Positions 48,496-60,050 of a stretch of 64,000 nt of DNA are shown piece after piece. Source of the stretch: Dryococelus australis (taxonomy: Eukaryota > Arthropoda > Insecta > Phasmatodea > Phasmatidae); NCBI GenBank assembly GCA_029891345.1, contig CM057009.1:299499466-299563465 (forward strand), read 5' to 3'. Positions within the stretch are counted from its first letter, which is position 1, and each line of letters begins with the position of its first letter. The position numbers and the translations under genes are program-made. A model generated the notes under the pieces. The model saw only the letters and a list, made by a program, of their open reading frames with translations. It had not been told where the DNA came from and did no database searches.

Positions 48496-48667
48496 TGTTC
48501 ATCTTGGCGCGATACTCGTCCTCCAGCTCGGCCACTCGCTTGCTGCTGATGCTGCTGTTGCTCTCGAGGGAGCCGAGCTTAGCTCGCAGACTGGTCAGCT
48601 CTTGGTCCCGGTTCTTGCTTTCCTTCTGGTGCTTCGCCTTCATCGCGTCCACTCTCTTTTTCTCTGC
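48496..48667 (-). CDS. coiled-coil gene, internal exon A
   Basis: This 172-nt exon enters in phase 0 and leaves in phase 1. The acceptor is GATTGCATGGCAG and the donor a consensus GTGAGT. The peptide begins AEKKRVDAMKAKHQKESKNR, continues DQELTSLRAKLGSLESNSSI and ends ELEDEYRAKMN. A Ser-rich patch (SNSSISS) lies between two coil segments. It is GC-rich. Open frames continue past both splice sites here, so gene finders may overextend it. It is the most 5' exon that I can place firmly. No credible initiator Met is present, so the start of the protein is further right or outside the window. Confidence 0.9.
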
Positions 48668-49721
48668 CTGCCATGCAATCACATCACAACAGTTCACGTC
48701 CCCTCGACCACACTCTCGTACACTGCCACTCGGTTCTCTCGTCTCTCAGGGCGGACAACTGGCATTAATAAAACGCCCCGTGCACACCACATTTTTATAT
48801 GCCATGAAATAATTCTTATTTATACAGGTTCGTGTCATGCTTCTTCCTTTTTAGCTCATGCTGCTTATTTGGAGTTACGTTTAAATGCAAACTGCTAAAA
48901 AAATTTATATTTGACTAGCTGAATGAAAAGTTGAAGGTAACTGTTCCTAAATGAATGCTAACATATACCACCGGATAACATAAACGTATTTTTCATAAGT
49001 GTTTTTTTTTTGTTCAAATGAGATATAATGTTGTTCTCGAGTTTTCTGAAGAGGCGTTTGAATACTCATTTACTCTAAAAGTATCTATTATAGTCAGAAA
49101 CATCGTTAGAAATTTTAACTGGAAAATATAACTGTTAATGCATGTAACTGTATAAAGTTTTATGATATCTTTTGGAATCAGTGGTAGCAACTTAATGCGT
49201 GGACTAAACAAGAAAATTACTCACATTCCTAAAAATGTTCTTTAAATTTTCTTGTATATATTAGTGATCACATGAATTCATTCCTTGATTTACACACAAT
49301 CGAGTAAAAACTGCTGGAGCACTAACGTATTTCTGTTTTAGACAAATTTTGTAGTCTCACTAGATCAACAAATTGGCCCTTAATCATTAAGTTGGTTAGT
49401 TTTTACATGCAACAGAAGGATACATAATAAACAGAAAACATTAACGACGCTAAGCTTTAAGAAGTATTCAGTTTTACACCAAAGAACTAAAACGGAAAAT
49501 TAGAAATTTTAATATCTTCATGGGAGCTACTTATGAAAATTCATTTGAATTTATATCCGTTTTAAATTATTTACATAAAATTTCGACACGAATCAGATGA
49601 AAGCAGCATATATATGAATATATGAGGTTTTTTTTATATTGTCTTGCCTCAAAACAGGTAGGACAGGCAATGGATTATTTTTCATAAAATTAATCCTGAT
49701 GGCCGTTTTACAAAAAATATA

Positions 49722-49867
49722 TTTTCCCCATAAAGTTAGTACCTCATATAACTGCACAGCAGACATTTTGGCCACATCTATAGCTGGACTTACATTTTCC
49801 CCATAAAGTTAGTACCTTATACAACTGCACAGCAGACATTTTGGCCACATCTATAGCTGGGCTTACA
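49722..49867. repeat. 73-bp direct tandem duplication
   Basis: Two adjacent copies start at 49722 and 49795 with TTTTCCCCATAAAGTTAGTA and differ at only a few positions (for example CCTCATATAA against CCTTATACAA). On the minus strand both code for AKMSAVQLYxVLTLWGK. Confidence 0.9.
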
Positions 49868-49992
49868 TTTTTTTTAAGGAACAGTTTTCCCGTAAGTTTG
49901 AATTGCTCACCCTCATATTGACGGACAAACATTTGACTGTTATCGGCTCTCAAGGCGTCCATGTTAAGAGCAGCCCACATCTCTTCACTCAC
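49744..49992 (-). CDS. unrecognised small ORF, 82 aa
   Basis: The minus frame starts MSEEMWAALNMDALRADNSQ and runs MFVRQYEGEQFKLTGKLFLK into the duplicated AKMSAVQLYKVLTLWGK. It is not coil-like, so it does not fit the host gene. There are GT donors within it (GTGAGC after YEG, GTAAGC after LKKN). It may be an exon of another gene or a retroposed piece. No homologue is recalled. Confidence 0.25.
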   Translation of the reverse strand: MSEEMWAALNMDALRADNSQMFVRQYEGEQFKLTGKLFLKKNVSPAIDVAKMSAVQLYKVLTLWGKCKSSYRCGQNVCCAVI

Positions 49993-50365
49993 ATTTAACT
50001 GCTAATTCGTCATAAAAATTAGTTGACACATATTTATGACATTATTATTGGAATGTTTATCTGACTAGATAGTTAATTGTAAATACGACATAAATATTTC
50101 AGACGGGAAACTGAAATTATGCAGAAGATGTAACCGAAAAAAAAAAAATGAACTCCTGCAAAACCTGTCATTGTCTTTACGTTAATTACTCTGTGGGAAT
50201 AATTTAATGATAATGGTTTATTTTTTAAAGGAAGCTTTCAGTCAACTAGCTGTATTAAAGAAATAACCACTCTTGGGTTATAACTTGATATGTTTCACGC
50301 CGCTGGTGAGTCAGTGAAGACGGCGCCGTCTATAACGCTGCTTGTCTGTGCGCTAGCGATCGCAC

Positions 50366-50445
50366 CTTCTCCTGCCTTCTCCGCCATTAGCTCTTTTGAT
50401 CTCCTCTTCCCCCGCACGCACTGCCCGCTCAAGTTCTCGTTTATA
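50366..50445 (-). CDS. possible additional upstream exon of the coiled-coil gene
   Basis: On the minus strand a T-rich tract ending GGTGTCATCAG precedes a GC-rich block. Its first frame reads YKRELERAVRAGEEEIKRAN, which is charged and coil-like as in the other exons. A candidate donor is GTGCGA. With these borders the exon leaves in phase 2, but the next firm exon (48667) enters in phase 0. So either an exon between them is missing, the donor is elsewhere, or this is not an exon. A second frame, which also has no stop through this block, reads MAEKAGEGAIASAQTSS and cannot be excluded. Confidence 0.38.
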
Positions 50446-51949
50446 CTGATGACACCAAAAAAAAATTAAAATATTTGGCCGAAATACCGCTTAACTGCGT
50501 ACAATGCTTTTTAATACTCTTTCGTTGCATAAAATGTTTATGTAGACTCTCATTTCGAATAACATTCAATAAATAAATTTTACTGTAGCTTTAGACGCTA
50601 ACTTCTGTGTGTGAGGAAATGACCGCAAATGATCACTTAATCCAAGCGTAGGTGTGCGTATACTTCCCATTTCCATGTGGTTGTCTTTCTAAATAATATG
50701 TATTCTCATTCAGGCAATAAAACACTTAATATGACTGTCCTAGGTCATCTAACCTAGGTTCTCATTTCACCAATTAATAATAATTTTCTTCAACATTACT
50801 GCAAATATCGCAGTTTAGATTACGTTTAAGCCTACCACTATTCTTAGGTCGAGATAATCTTTTCACGTTCTTTAAACATGTCTGCAGCTGCTTTCGTGTA
50901 CCAATCGTGCTTACAGAGAAAGCAGGATTATTTTAATTCTTTGAAATTACTGCTCAGATGTAAATAATAATAACTAATATATTAGCATTGAAAAAAAAAA
51001 GCTTTAGACAAACAATACATGTTCCTGTCAATAAAATCTTATTTGTCGATAAGTAATGCCAAATAAATATTTTTTTGATGTAGCCAAATATTTTGGTTTA
51101 AAAATTGTCTTATTGCAAATATCCAAGCTGCTGTTTTACACAAGGAAATTTGTTAGTTTTAAGCAATTACTTTATTTCAAAAAAAGAAATGCTTTTTCAT
51201 AAGCCATTGTGTAAAATAATCATACCTTTGGTTATGCTAGCTTTATACTAAGTAATTACATGCAATTTAGTAATCATCAACAATAGTCGACTACACAGCC
51301 TGAAATAGAACACAGAATACTACAGCGTAACCTAAACTCGATAGTCACTAGCCTATGAGTTCCGAGTTATAATATATGATTGCATGTGTGCTACTAATAT
51401 TGCAAAACCTAAATATAAATTATCTTTTATTTATTTTCTACTTTCCTTCATTTGAAACGATTTCTTCGAGATGGTTTTTACCAACACAAAACTTTACCAG
51501 CCATCCGGAAAAATATTATCGATATCATTATTATCCTATAAAGTATAACCGAATGCTAGAACTGATCTTTTGAGCAAAGACTCCCACGTAACTCGATCAT
51601 AGAACAGCCAACCAAATGAAAGGCGGTAATGGAACCATTTAATTTTGATGTTACAACGAATCAGTTTCTCAACGTCAGATTTTTCCAGCCATGGAAACAC
51701 ACTGGTGGTAAATGGAAAATGAACACAGGGATGCAATGGCCGCGCATGAATAAAGGTTTCTATTGAATAATTATGCAGGTTGTACAGTGTATACGATAGT
51801 GATCACATGTTCGTACATCTATGGACAGGGGCTACAGAGTGTCTTGAACAATAATGCCGATATCTTGTGTACCTCCTGTAGCGATGATACTGTCCTGCAG
51901 TCGTGCGTAGAGACGATCATAAAGGTGTCGGATGTCATCTTGGAGAATA

Positions 51950-53960
51950 GTGTTCCACGCTATTTCCAAACATGTGGTACCTACTATGGTAGGCCATGTA
52001 AAGTGGTAAGTCTTAAGTAGGTAACATACTTATTTACGAATGGCGGCCGTACAAACATTATACCTTCATTTGCTCTATCTACAAAACAATATGAACAATT
52101 TCGTTTTAACTGGTAATGTGGGTAGTTTCTATTACACCCATCAAATGGGTCTGCACGGGACCTATTATGTCTTCCATTTGGTAGGAAAGCGCCATATGAA
52201 TAGTATCTTATGTCATACCTCGGGAAACAATCGGAAATGACCTAATAAGTAGTCAGGTGATGTAAATTGGTATGTTTAAAACGGTCATACGATTATTTTC
52301 TAACTGGCGGCCATATAGCTATTATGATTTAGTACGCTGTATCGTCGAAACCATGTAATGAATTCAAACTTAACTTTGTAGGATGGCAGTATATATTATA
52401 TCTTTCAAACGTGTCTACAGAAAGTCTCTTTTGTGCTCCATTTTGTAAGACAGCATCTCAAGAAAAAAATTGAAAAGTCGTATCATAGGGGAAAAAACAA
52501 CAACAAATATCTAACAAATTTGGCAAACAAGTAGCAATACAGAAGACAATTTAAACTATGTTGTTTAGTACATCAGACAACTATTTACAAAACAGCGGAA
52601 ATATAAACTTATTAACTTAGTATGCTATATCTACGAAACTTCGGAAAAATGTTCAACTTTAGGCGGGGAGTGTCTATTACAACTATCAGATGTGTCTTTA
52701 CATAGCCTCATTTCTCTGTAATTTTGTAAGATAGACCCAAATGAATAAAAAAAATTATTTTTCATATCTTTGGGAAACAATCAACCCATTCCTGCCACAT
52801 TTTGTGAAGGAATTGTAGTATGGTAAACCATATTAATTTGTAAACTTAGAGTTGGCCAGACGCTTATTTTCAGAATTGTGGCTATATAAACTTTTTATCT
52901 TAGTATGATACAGATACGAAACTATGTAACCGATTATAACATAACTTTGTTTACTGCCAGTATCTATGAAAGGTTCGAAAGATCTAAAACAAAAAATCTT
53001 TTTTCCACCATTTTGGAAGATGCAAAATTACGATTTTTTGTCCTATTTCGACTAACAATTATCTAATTCCTATCGAATTTATACGACAATGTATACTTAG
53101 ACTCCAAATATTTTTGCTTCGTATGCCATATGACTCCCGAACTTTATATGCTGACAGTATCTACGGCGATTATCGAATTTGCTAATACGTAAAATAGTTG
53201 TCCTCCATTTATGAAGATAGTCACATGAAAAAAAAATATTGAAGTTTAATGTTATATCTCGAGGACCAATAAACCAATTTCCATCAGATTTTACTCTCAA
53301 GTAATGCTACGTTACGGCACATAAGTGTCCTTGTTTTTGATGCGGGAAGCATTTTTTATGCCTTTAATATAAATTACTTACATTGGTATGTTAAATATAT
53401 TAAACAAGTCAACAAAATTAACCAAAATTTCATATGCTTACAAGATTTTTGTAAGCATTGATTAAGTGAACTGAAATTCAATTTTCCAGCCATCTAGTAC
53501 GATAGTTCTAAGTGATGAAATGAAACAATTATGCCATATCTCTGAAACCATTCAACCAATTTCTACCATATAACAGACACCAGTGGTACTATAGACTGAT
53601 ATATGAACTTACATGATTTGAATGTGTCAGACACAGATTTCCTAAATGGCGGCCATAAAAATAATTTATATAAGTTTGTCAATTCTATTGAAAAATTAAA
53701 CAAAATTCTAAAAAAAAATGTTGTTTAATTTTTCAATATCAATTAGATGTATCGTATACAAAACATTTTTAAGGTCCTTTTATAGGATGTCACCAAATGA
53801 GAAAAATCGTTTTTATGCTATATTCGGGAAGCAATGTACCGATTTCCACAAAATTCTTCACACATGTAGTGCTGCGGCAGCCGACTTAAACTTACGTGTT
53901 TTAAGTGGTTCAGACACTCAATTTCAAAATCAGGGCCTTGTTAATACATAAAGGTTAATA
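51950..53960 (-). repeat. array of about 7-8 units of the 280-bp repeat, reverse
   Basis: Reverse anchors (TATTTACGAATGGCGGCC and variants) fall at about 52025, 52300, 52590, 52870, 53645 and 53915, with weaker ones between. The blocks seen in 41.05-43.39 kb recur in reverse, for example CATACCTCGGGAAACAATCG and TTGTAAGATAGAC. The array ends at 53995-54040 with TGCTCCGATCCCAAACTCCG, the same outer block as at 45.87 kb. Confidence 0.75.
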
Positions 53961-54582
53961 AAGCCTGTCATTCAGACTGTCCAACTGGTTACATCTGAAG
54001 TTAATGCTCCGATCCCAAACTCCGTAATACAGTCGATTGCACGATAGCTGATAGTAAGAAGTTTTCAGGTCTCGAGTCCGCTTTAAGTCACGTGTGTATT
54101 GGTAACTGCCTCATTACGGTTGCGCATATTGCTTGCTACATGTCCAAATAAATCGCTTTTCACGAGACGCAAAGGTTTACATGCTCAGCTTTTAAGAACT
54201 TCGTTAATATTTATTTGCACGCACGTAGACGAAAGTAGACTTATTAGTTATAGTCTATTCGCAGTATCTTCACACTTTTTGGATCAAACCTTTAAAAAAT
54301 CACTCCATGCATTAGTGTTTGGTTGTTTTCTACATATGCCATGTATAACAATCTTTTTGTATTCATGTTGAACTAAAAGTATCTAATTATGTTTGACTTG
54401 AACATTTACTTATAATTTATTTATAAATTCTAATATTTCGCCTGTTATTATTATAAATAAAAACAGAGCGAATATTAGTGTGTTGGTAATGCCTAGCACT
54501 AAATAGTTCTTATGCTAAATATGAAAATACGGCGCGTTGTCCCTTGGGTGCAATGTTCCTGACTTTGTTTAGTTTTGTTTGC

Positions 54583-54655
54583 AGAAGGCGGAGGAATAGC
54601 CTCAAAGTAGAACTTTAACAGGACTTCAGAAAAGTTAGACGTAACCACGAGTTTA
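54583..54655 (-). repeat. MITE family 2 fragment, reverse
   Basis: GGCGGAGGAATAGCCTCAAA and GGACTTCAGAAAAGTTAGAC with GTAACC mirror the start of the copies at 4109 and 34838. The rest of the copy was not traced. Confidence 0.5.
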
Positions 54656-55534
54656 CTATATATAAGTATTTTCTTGTTATTTTTGTATTTATTTGTTGGT
54701 ATAATGTTGGTTTCATGGATGACACATTTGTTAACGACAAAGCAGAAAGTCTTCGCACCCCCGAAAAGAAACTATTTACTTACAAACAATTGGCATTATT
54801 TTATTTGTAGACTTGGAATACGCATCAAATTTGATATAATAAAAAAATTTTCTTTTTCGCAATAAATGTTATATTCTTCAAGCACAAGGAAGTAAAAAAA
54901 TATAATTCTATTTTTCCTGTCGTTGGAAACCCTCCCAATTGTCAACATTAATGAAGGATATTTTGCAACTGCGCAATATTTCGTACATATTTTGAAGCTA
55001 CCAATGTATACAGCATTCAGATTGTTCCTCGTTAAACCACAAATATATCGAATTTATTAAAAATGCAATGCTCATAACGAGGTGTTATTATTCTCAGTAA
55101 ACAAGTTGTTTACCAAATGATGGACGCTGCTTACAGGATGTGTAGTACGTAATTTATGAAGGAAAAAATATTACCCAACATACGGCCGATTTAGCTTCTC
55201 CTTAGAGTAATCGTGCTCCAAACCTATTGGTAAATGCTGCAACAAACAATGTATGCTTAGAAGGAAATAAATGAGTCTGGCGCAATGGCGTCTAGCGTCG
55301 AAGCTCGGAGCAGTTTCTGCTCTGTCATTCCGATCGGCTGGCGGCCATATTGAAAGAAAGTGACCGTTGACCATCCACTTTTGATCTTCAACCCGAAAAA
55401 TCGCAAAAATAATCAAGAAATTTATAAAAAAAATTTAAATAAAAAATCCAAAAAGTTATTATTAATAATTAATTAAAATCATTAAAAATTATTTAAAAAT
55501 TCCAGTTCGCCGGCGACCATTTCCCCCAAAATTT

Positions 55535-55615
55535 TTCCTTTTTTGCTAAAAATTCCCCTTTTCCCTTAAAATTCCCCTTTTTCCCTTAAAATTTCCCTTT
55601 TCCCCTTAAAATATC
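55535..55615 (+). repeat. AATTCCCCTTTTCCCTTAA tandem repeat
   Basis: Four or five 18-19 bp units of TTCCCCTTTTCCCTTAAAA. The same sequence in reverse (GGGAAATTTTGAAGGGAAAA) is tandem at 38130-38195 and at 30055-30105. Confidence 0.75.
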
Positions 55616-56503
55616 ACATGTCCCCAAAAAAAATTTAAAAAATCGCAGTAAATTTATAAAAGTCAACCAGCATATTATGTTACTGACTATTACCATCAAA
55701 TTTGATGCACGTGACCTAGACCTTGACCCCGTGACCTTGAATCACCTGAAAAACCAAAACTCTAAATTTTTTTTATAAAAATTAGCAATCATCTAAAATT
55801 ACTAACTACTATCGCCATTATGGATGCAGGTTAACTTGACCCCAAGACCTTAAATGACCTAGAAAACAAAAACTCGAGAAAAAATAGAATAAATTCGTAA
55901 ATGTCAGCAATCATGATGCAATAATGACTACTACCGCCATCTTGGTTTTTCGTCTGTCATTTGTTTATAGATTGTTGGAGGCCACCAACTGGGATTTTTT
56001 GGTTTGTAATTTTTTATAATTTGCTAGAGTTTATCTCTTACCTTCCTTCGACTGCCATATGAGATGTCATATGTTTTAATCACCTAACTGGCGGTAGTGT
56101 ATAATTTCACCCACCAGGGAGCAGCCAAATTTGTTTTGTTTTTAAAGTATAGGTTATGCTATCGACGCCCTCTATGTGGGGTTATAATTTCAACACATAG
56201 AAGGTGTTAATTTCTCGATTTCACCACCAGGCGAGCTGCCGGCTCTCATATTTATAGACACAAAAACAGTAATTTTTTATTTCTATTTAAAAAACACTTT
56301 TTTTCATTCAACTGTAAAACTACATGCATAATTTAATAAATACATATTTTTCTCTTAAAACCTTTAAGACCGATAGAAGGATACAATACACAATAATAAA
56401 GAAAAATAACTATTTTATAATAACAATAATTAATTATTTTGTAATTACAATTTCAGGAGAAAGCAGTTCGTCACAGCATTTGAAGTAGCCTCCTTGCTTC
56501 AGT

Positions 56504-57110
56504 TTATTCATTTATTGAATACATCTCAACAATGCGCAAGTTATACCCAAGTTTGTGAAGGTCAGTTAAGCGTTTAAGTCTACCAACTTCATTTGACTTC
56601 GGAAAATTTGTAGTCAATATCCTCAAACTCTTCTGCCTTCTTCGTATCACTTGTCGAAGGAAACTCGTTGTTGAAATGTGTAGGAACATCGAGGGAATCA
56701 TTATCGTCATCACTATCAACACTGTCACCATTGCGATTTTCATCTATGCTGTCTTCATGACTGTCTTCACTTCATGCTTTACCATTAATATCAAGTATAA
56801 TTTTCATTGTGGGAGGCGTATGTTCATAATCAGTATTTAGAGTCCACGACCGTTTACTTTGATGTTCGCAGACTTCACGTGCACGCCTTACCAGTGTACA
56901 TTCCACTCATACCAACTCAATAATTCCATAATTAGCATTAACTCTCTAGTCATAATAATCTGCGGAAACAGTACCCATCGATGTAGTGATAGGTATTGGC
57001 GACATCACTTGCTGGCTCCCAGTAGACTAATCCTTACAGTTCTCAACGTGTTCATTCATTGTATCACTTTGCATAAACTGCATGAAGCCATTGTCACAAT
57101 GCTTCATCGC
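56504..57110 (-). pseudogene. foldback-element acidic ORF, copy C (broken)
   Basis: Minus strand: MKHCDNGFMQFMQSDTMNEH, then stops, TGSQQVMSPIPITTSMGTVS, and an acidic part with DENRNGDSVDSDDDNDSLDV. The C-terminal block is TSDTKKAEEFEDIDYKFSE with VGRLKRLTDLHKLGYNLRIV. There are at least three stops plus a small deletion at ELVG. It is a clear sister of copy D. Confidence 0.65.
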
Positions 57111-57272
57111 GCTAAAAGGACCCTTCGTACTGACCGTTCTCTTATTTCGCCCAACATGGCAGCTTTTGCTGAAGATCTTTTAAAAGAAGCGTCATTGGTG
57201 ATGACATAGTGGTTCGGGCAAATACTCTGATGGACCTGTTGGAGATGCAGTTGCTGGTGCTAAATAATCAGG

Positions 57273-57491
57273 TTATGTCGGCAATGGTGTTTTAGGTACC
57301 TTAGCAGAAAAGTTCGATGGCTCCATTGAAGTCTTCCTAGGTATTTTAGCTGAAGAAGTCGACGGCACCCTAATATGGAACGAAGGTACTGCACTGGTGG
57401 AAGTGGATACTACTACTGACGAAGGCGTAATGGCTGATGTACTCGATGGTATTGCTATTGCTACCATTATACTTGGAATGTCTGAAGACAT
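57273..57491 (-). CDS. Ser/Thr-rich ORF of foldback element 2, left copy
   Basis: From the Met near 57491 the peptide is MSSDIPSIMVAIAIPSSTSA and continues in low-complexity Ser/Thr/Val sequence to EPSNFSAKVPKTPLPT. The right arm holds a homologue at 62434 (MSSDIPKLMEAMAVPSTSSA). It lies just upstream of the acidic ORF and reads in the same direction, so the two may be parts of one transcript. The open frame extends 5' beyond this Met to 57755, but similarity to the other arm in that frame starts at MSSDIP. The function is unknown. Confidence 0.4.
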   Translation of the reverse strand: MSSDIPSIMVAIAIPSSTSAITPSSVVVSTSTSAVPSFHIRVPSTSSAKIPRKTSMEPSNFSAKVPKTPLPT

Positions 57492-58789
57492 CGCAGATGC
57501 AGAATAAGACTTAGATGCGAAGCTGCAGAATCTAGCCGAGACGATGTATATTTCACAGCGGCTTTTTTTTAAACTATGCCTCTCAGTTGTCCCCCAACTG
57601 CTTATACTATATGTGAATGCAAGCTCTATGATGTAATATTGACTTTGAGCCATTCCTATTACACCATTAATAAAATTTTCGGACACCAACCAGCTAATCA
57701 CCGAGTTGCCATGTGATTGCAGCTGACCAATCGCATATAGGCATTGAGACATCACACACAGGCAGGTAGGCAGGCTTTAGATACTAATCTCTTGATCACA
57801 TTACCATGGAGATATATCTTCTACAATTACTTCCAGACTTCCTTCGCTCATATAGTACTCATGGTCACCCTGATAGCAGACAACTGACTCCTGCCAGACC
57901 GACCCCTCGCAGGACTGACCCATAAAAGGCCCCTAAATGACCTCGTATTACCACATATTATACTTAAAAGACCCTTAAATAACCCCTCTTCATCATCCTT
58001 GAACTCTAAGTGATCCCTGATGATCCCTAAATGACCCATAATGACGCCTAAATTACCCCTCAAAAGAACCCTAAATGATCCGTAAATGACTCCTAATGGC
58101 CCATTAAAGACCCATAATGACCAATAAATTACTCCTCACTGTGGTGCTGATTGCAGAGCTTATTGCGGTGCTGATTGTGGTCCATTTATTTTGCAAGCTA
58201 AAATAAATTCATCCTATTTTAAAATATAATTATATAGTCCTACTTGCAAAGCTGAAAGGTTGACATTCTATTTAATAATCTATTTTTAACAGTATATATT
58301 CAGGTACCTCTGTATACTTAATCACTTCCTTTGTAAAATGTATTTCCACTTTGAACTAAAAGTGTCCACAACTACAGTTGGCACCCGCCATGCTTCGCCA
58401 TTCGTCGATGCACAACTTGGACTTTGTACTGATCGATGCAGCACCACAACATGCCCCCACCATGCTCCCCAATGCATCTATTAATGTGTTATTTTAATGA
58501 ATCGCCTTGCACAACCTGTATAGGACCAATGTTGTAATGCTTCATTGTACGAAAAGTACTCTTCGTACAGACTGTTCTCTCATACCGACAAGCATTTTGA
58601 CCACAGGTGAAAACGCGATCGCAGAATCGGCACTGGCATCAACAAGTTAGCGATTATGCAGGCCGAGGCTCCATGATCATCGAGGTCAAATGCTGGCCTT
58701 CGTATTCACAATTCATCTTCGTGGTATGGGAGCACTCTGAGAAAACACAGATACTCATTCATCTCAGAAGAAAACATACTAGTACAATT

Positions 58790-58990
58790 ATATTTAACAT
58801 AGGAATATATATAATATTGTATAGAATAATATATAGACCTATGTATTTATATAAAATAGGAACAAAAAAATAAATATGTATAGAATAATATATACATATT
58901 TATATAAGGCAGTAATATACATAATTTTGTATAGAATAATATATATGTATTTATATATAAGATACGAATATACATGATTGCATATAGAAT
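58790..58990. repeat. AT-rich centre of foldback element 2
   Basis: About three 60-70 bp units with TATAGAATAATATATA and TTATATAA form the spacer between the arms. Confidence 0.65.
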
Positions 58991-59689
58991 AAATTTTGTA
59001 CCTGCATGTTTCCTTCTGGGGCGAACGAGTATTTAGGTTTGCTCAGAGTGCTCCCATACCACGAAGACTAATTTTTAATACGAAGGCCTGCCTTTGACCT
59101 CGACGATCATGAAGCCGTGACCTGCATCATATCTAACTGGTTGATGCCAGAGCAGATTCTGTGATCGAGTTCTCACCTATGGTCAAAACGCTCCTCGGCA
59201 TGAGAAAATTGTCTATATGAAGAGTCCTTTTCGCATGATGAAGAATTACGAAATTAATCTCATGCAGTTTATGCAAGGCGATACATTGAAATAATATACC
59301 CAGATCTGCATTGGAAAGTATGGTGGGGGCTTGCCATGTTGCTGCATTGTTAAGTACAAAGTTCAAGTTGTACATCGACTAATGGCGAAGCATGGTGAGA
59401 GCCAGCTTTAGTTATAGCCACTTTTAGTGCAAAGTACAATTATAGTTTACCCAGGAAGTGATTAAATATACCGAGGGACCTGGACATATACTTTTTAACG
59501 ATATATTATTAAATAAAATGCCCACCTTTAAGCTTTGGAAGTATAACTATACAATTTTATTTTAAAATAGGAGTTTATTTTAACTTGCCACCTACGTGCA
59601 CCACACTTAGCGCCACGCATTTAGCACCACAATCAGCCCCGCGATTGCAATCAGTACCGCAATCAGGAATTATTTATGGGTCATTATGT

Positions 59690-60050
59690 ATCATTAATGT
59701 GTCATAAGGATTCATTAGGGTCATTTAGGGGTCAAGGAGGAGTGAACTTTCAGAAGTCATTTATATATCATTAAGGGTCATTTAGGGGTCATTGGGGGCA
59801 ATTTAGGGCTTGTTTAGGGCTCATTAGCTGTAAATTGGGAGTTATTAGGGGTCACAGAGAAGATCATTTACAGGTCTCTTGGGGTCATTTAGGTGTCATT
59901 AGAGGTCATTGAAGCATAGTTAGGTGTAATTAAGGGGTCAAAGAGGAGGGTTCATTTAAGGGTCTTTTTAGGGATTACTAGGGAGTCATTAGGGGTCATT
60001 TATGGGTCTTTTTTTGGTCAGTCTAGTGAGGGGTCAGTCTGGCAAGAGTC
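59690..60050 (+). repeat. GGGTCATTTAG-type tandem repeat
   Basis: Numerous 9-12 bp variants of AGGGGTCATTT. The mirror array in the left arm is at 57900-58130 (CCTAAATGACCC). Confidence 0.8.

Larger units (their letters stand above)
48668..55270. other. region 5' of exon A
   Basis: This holds a 73-bp duplication with an ORF (49.7-50.0 kb), the candidate exon at 50.4 kb and the reverse 280-bp array (51.9-54.0 kb). The stretches 48.9-49.6, 50.5-51.7 and 54.7-55.2 kb show nothing recognisable. No promoter could be assigned. Confidence 0.6.

Noticed and set aside
48272..48697. Extended open frame across exon A
   Set aside because: Both sides pass the acceptor and the consensus donor GTGAGT. The extensions lose coil character.
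48347..48898. 183- and 139-residue plus-strand open frames
   Set aside because: They are antisense shadows of the GC-rich exon A.
51536..51736. Minus-strand frame FPWLEKSDVEKLIRCNIKIK
   Set aside because: It looks protein-like, but no family, splice sites or second copy could be found.
59133..59375. 80-residue minus-strand open frame
   Set aside because: The opposite strand carries a partial start of the acidic ORF (MMKNYEINLMQFMQGDTLK). The minus frame is its shadow.
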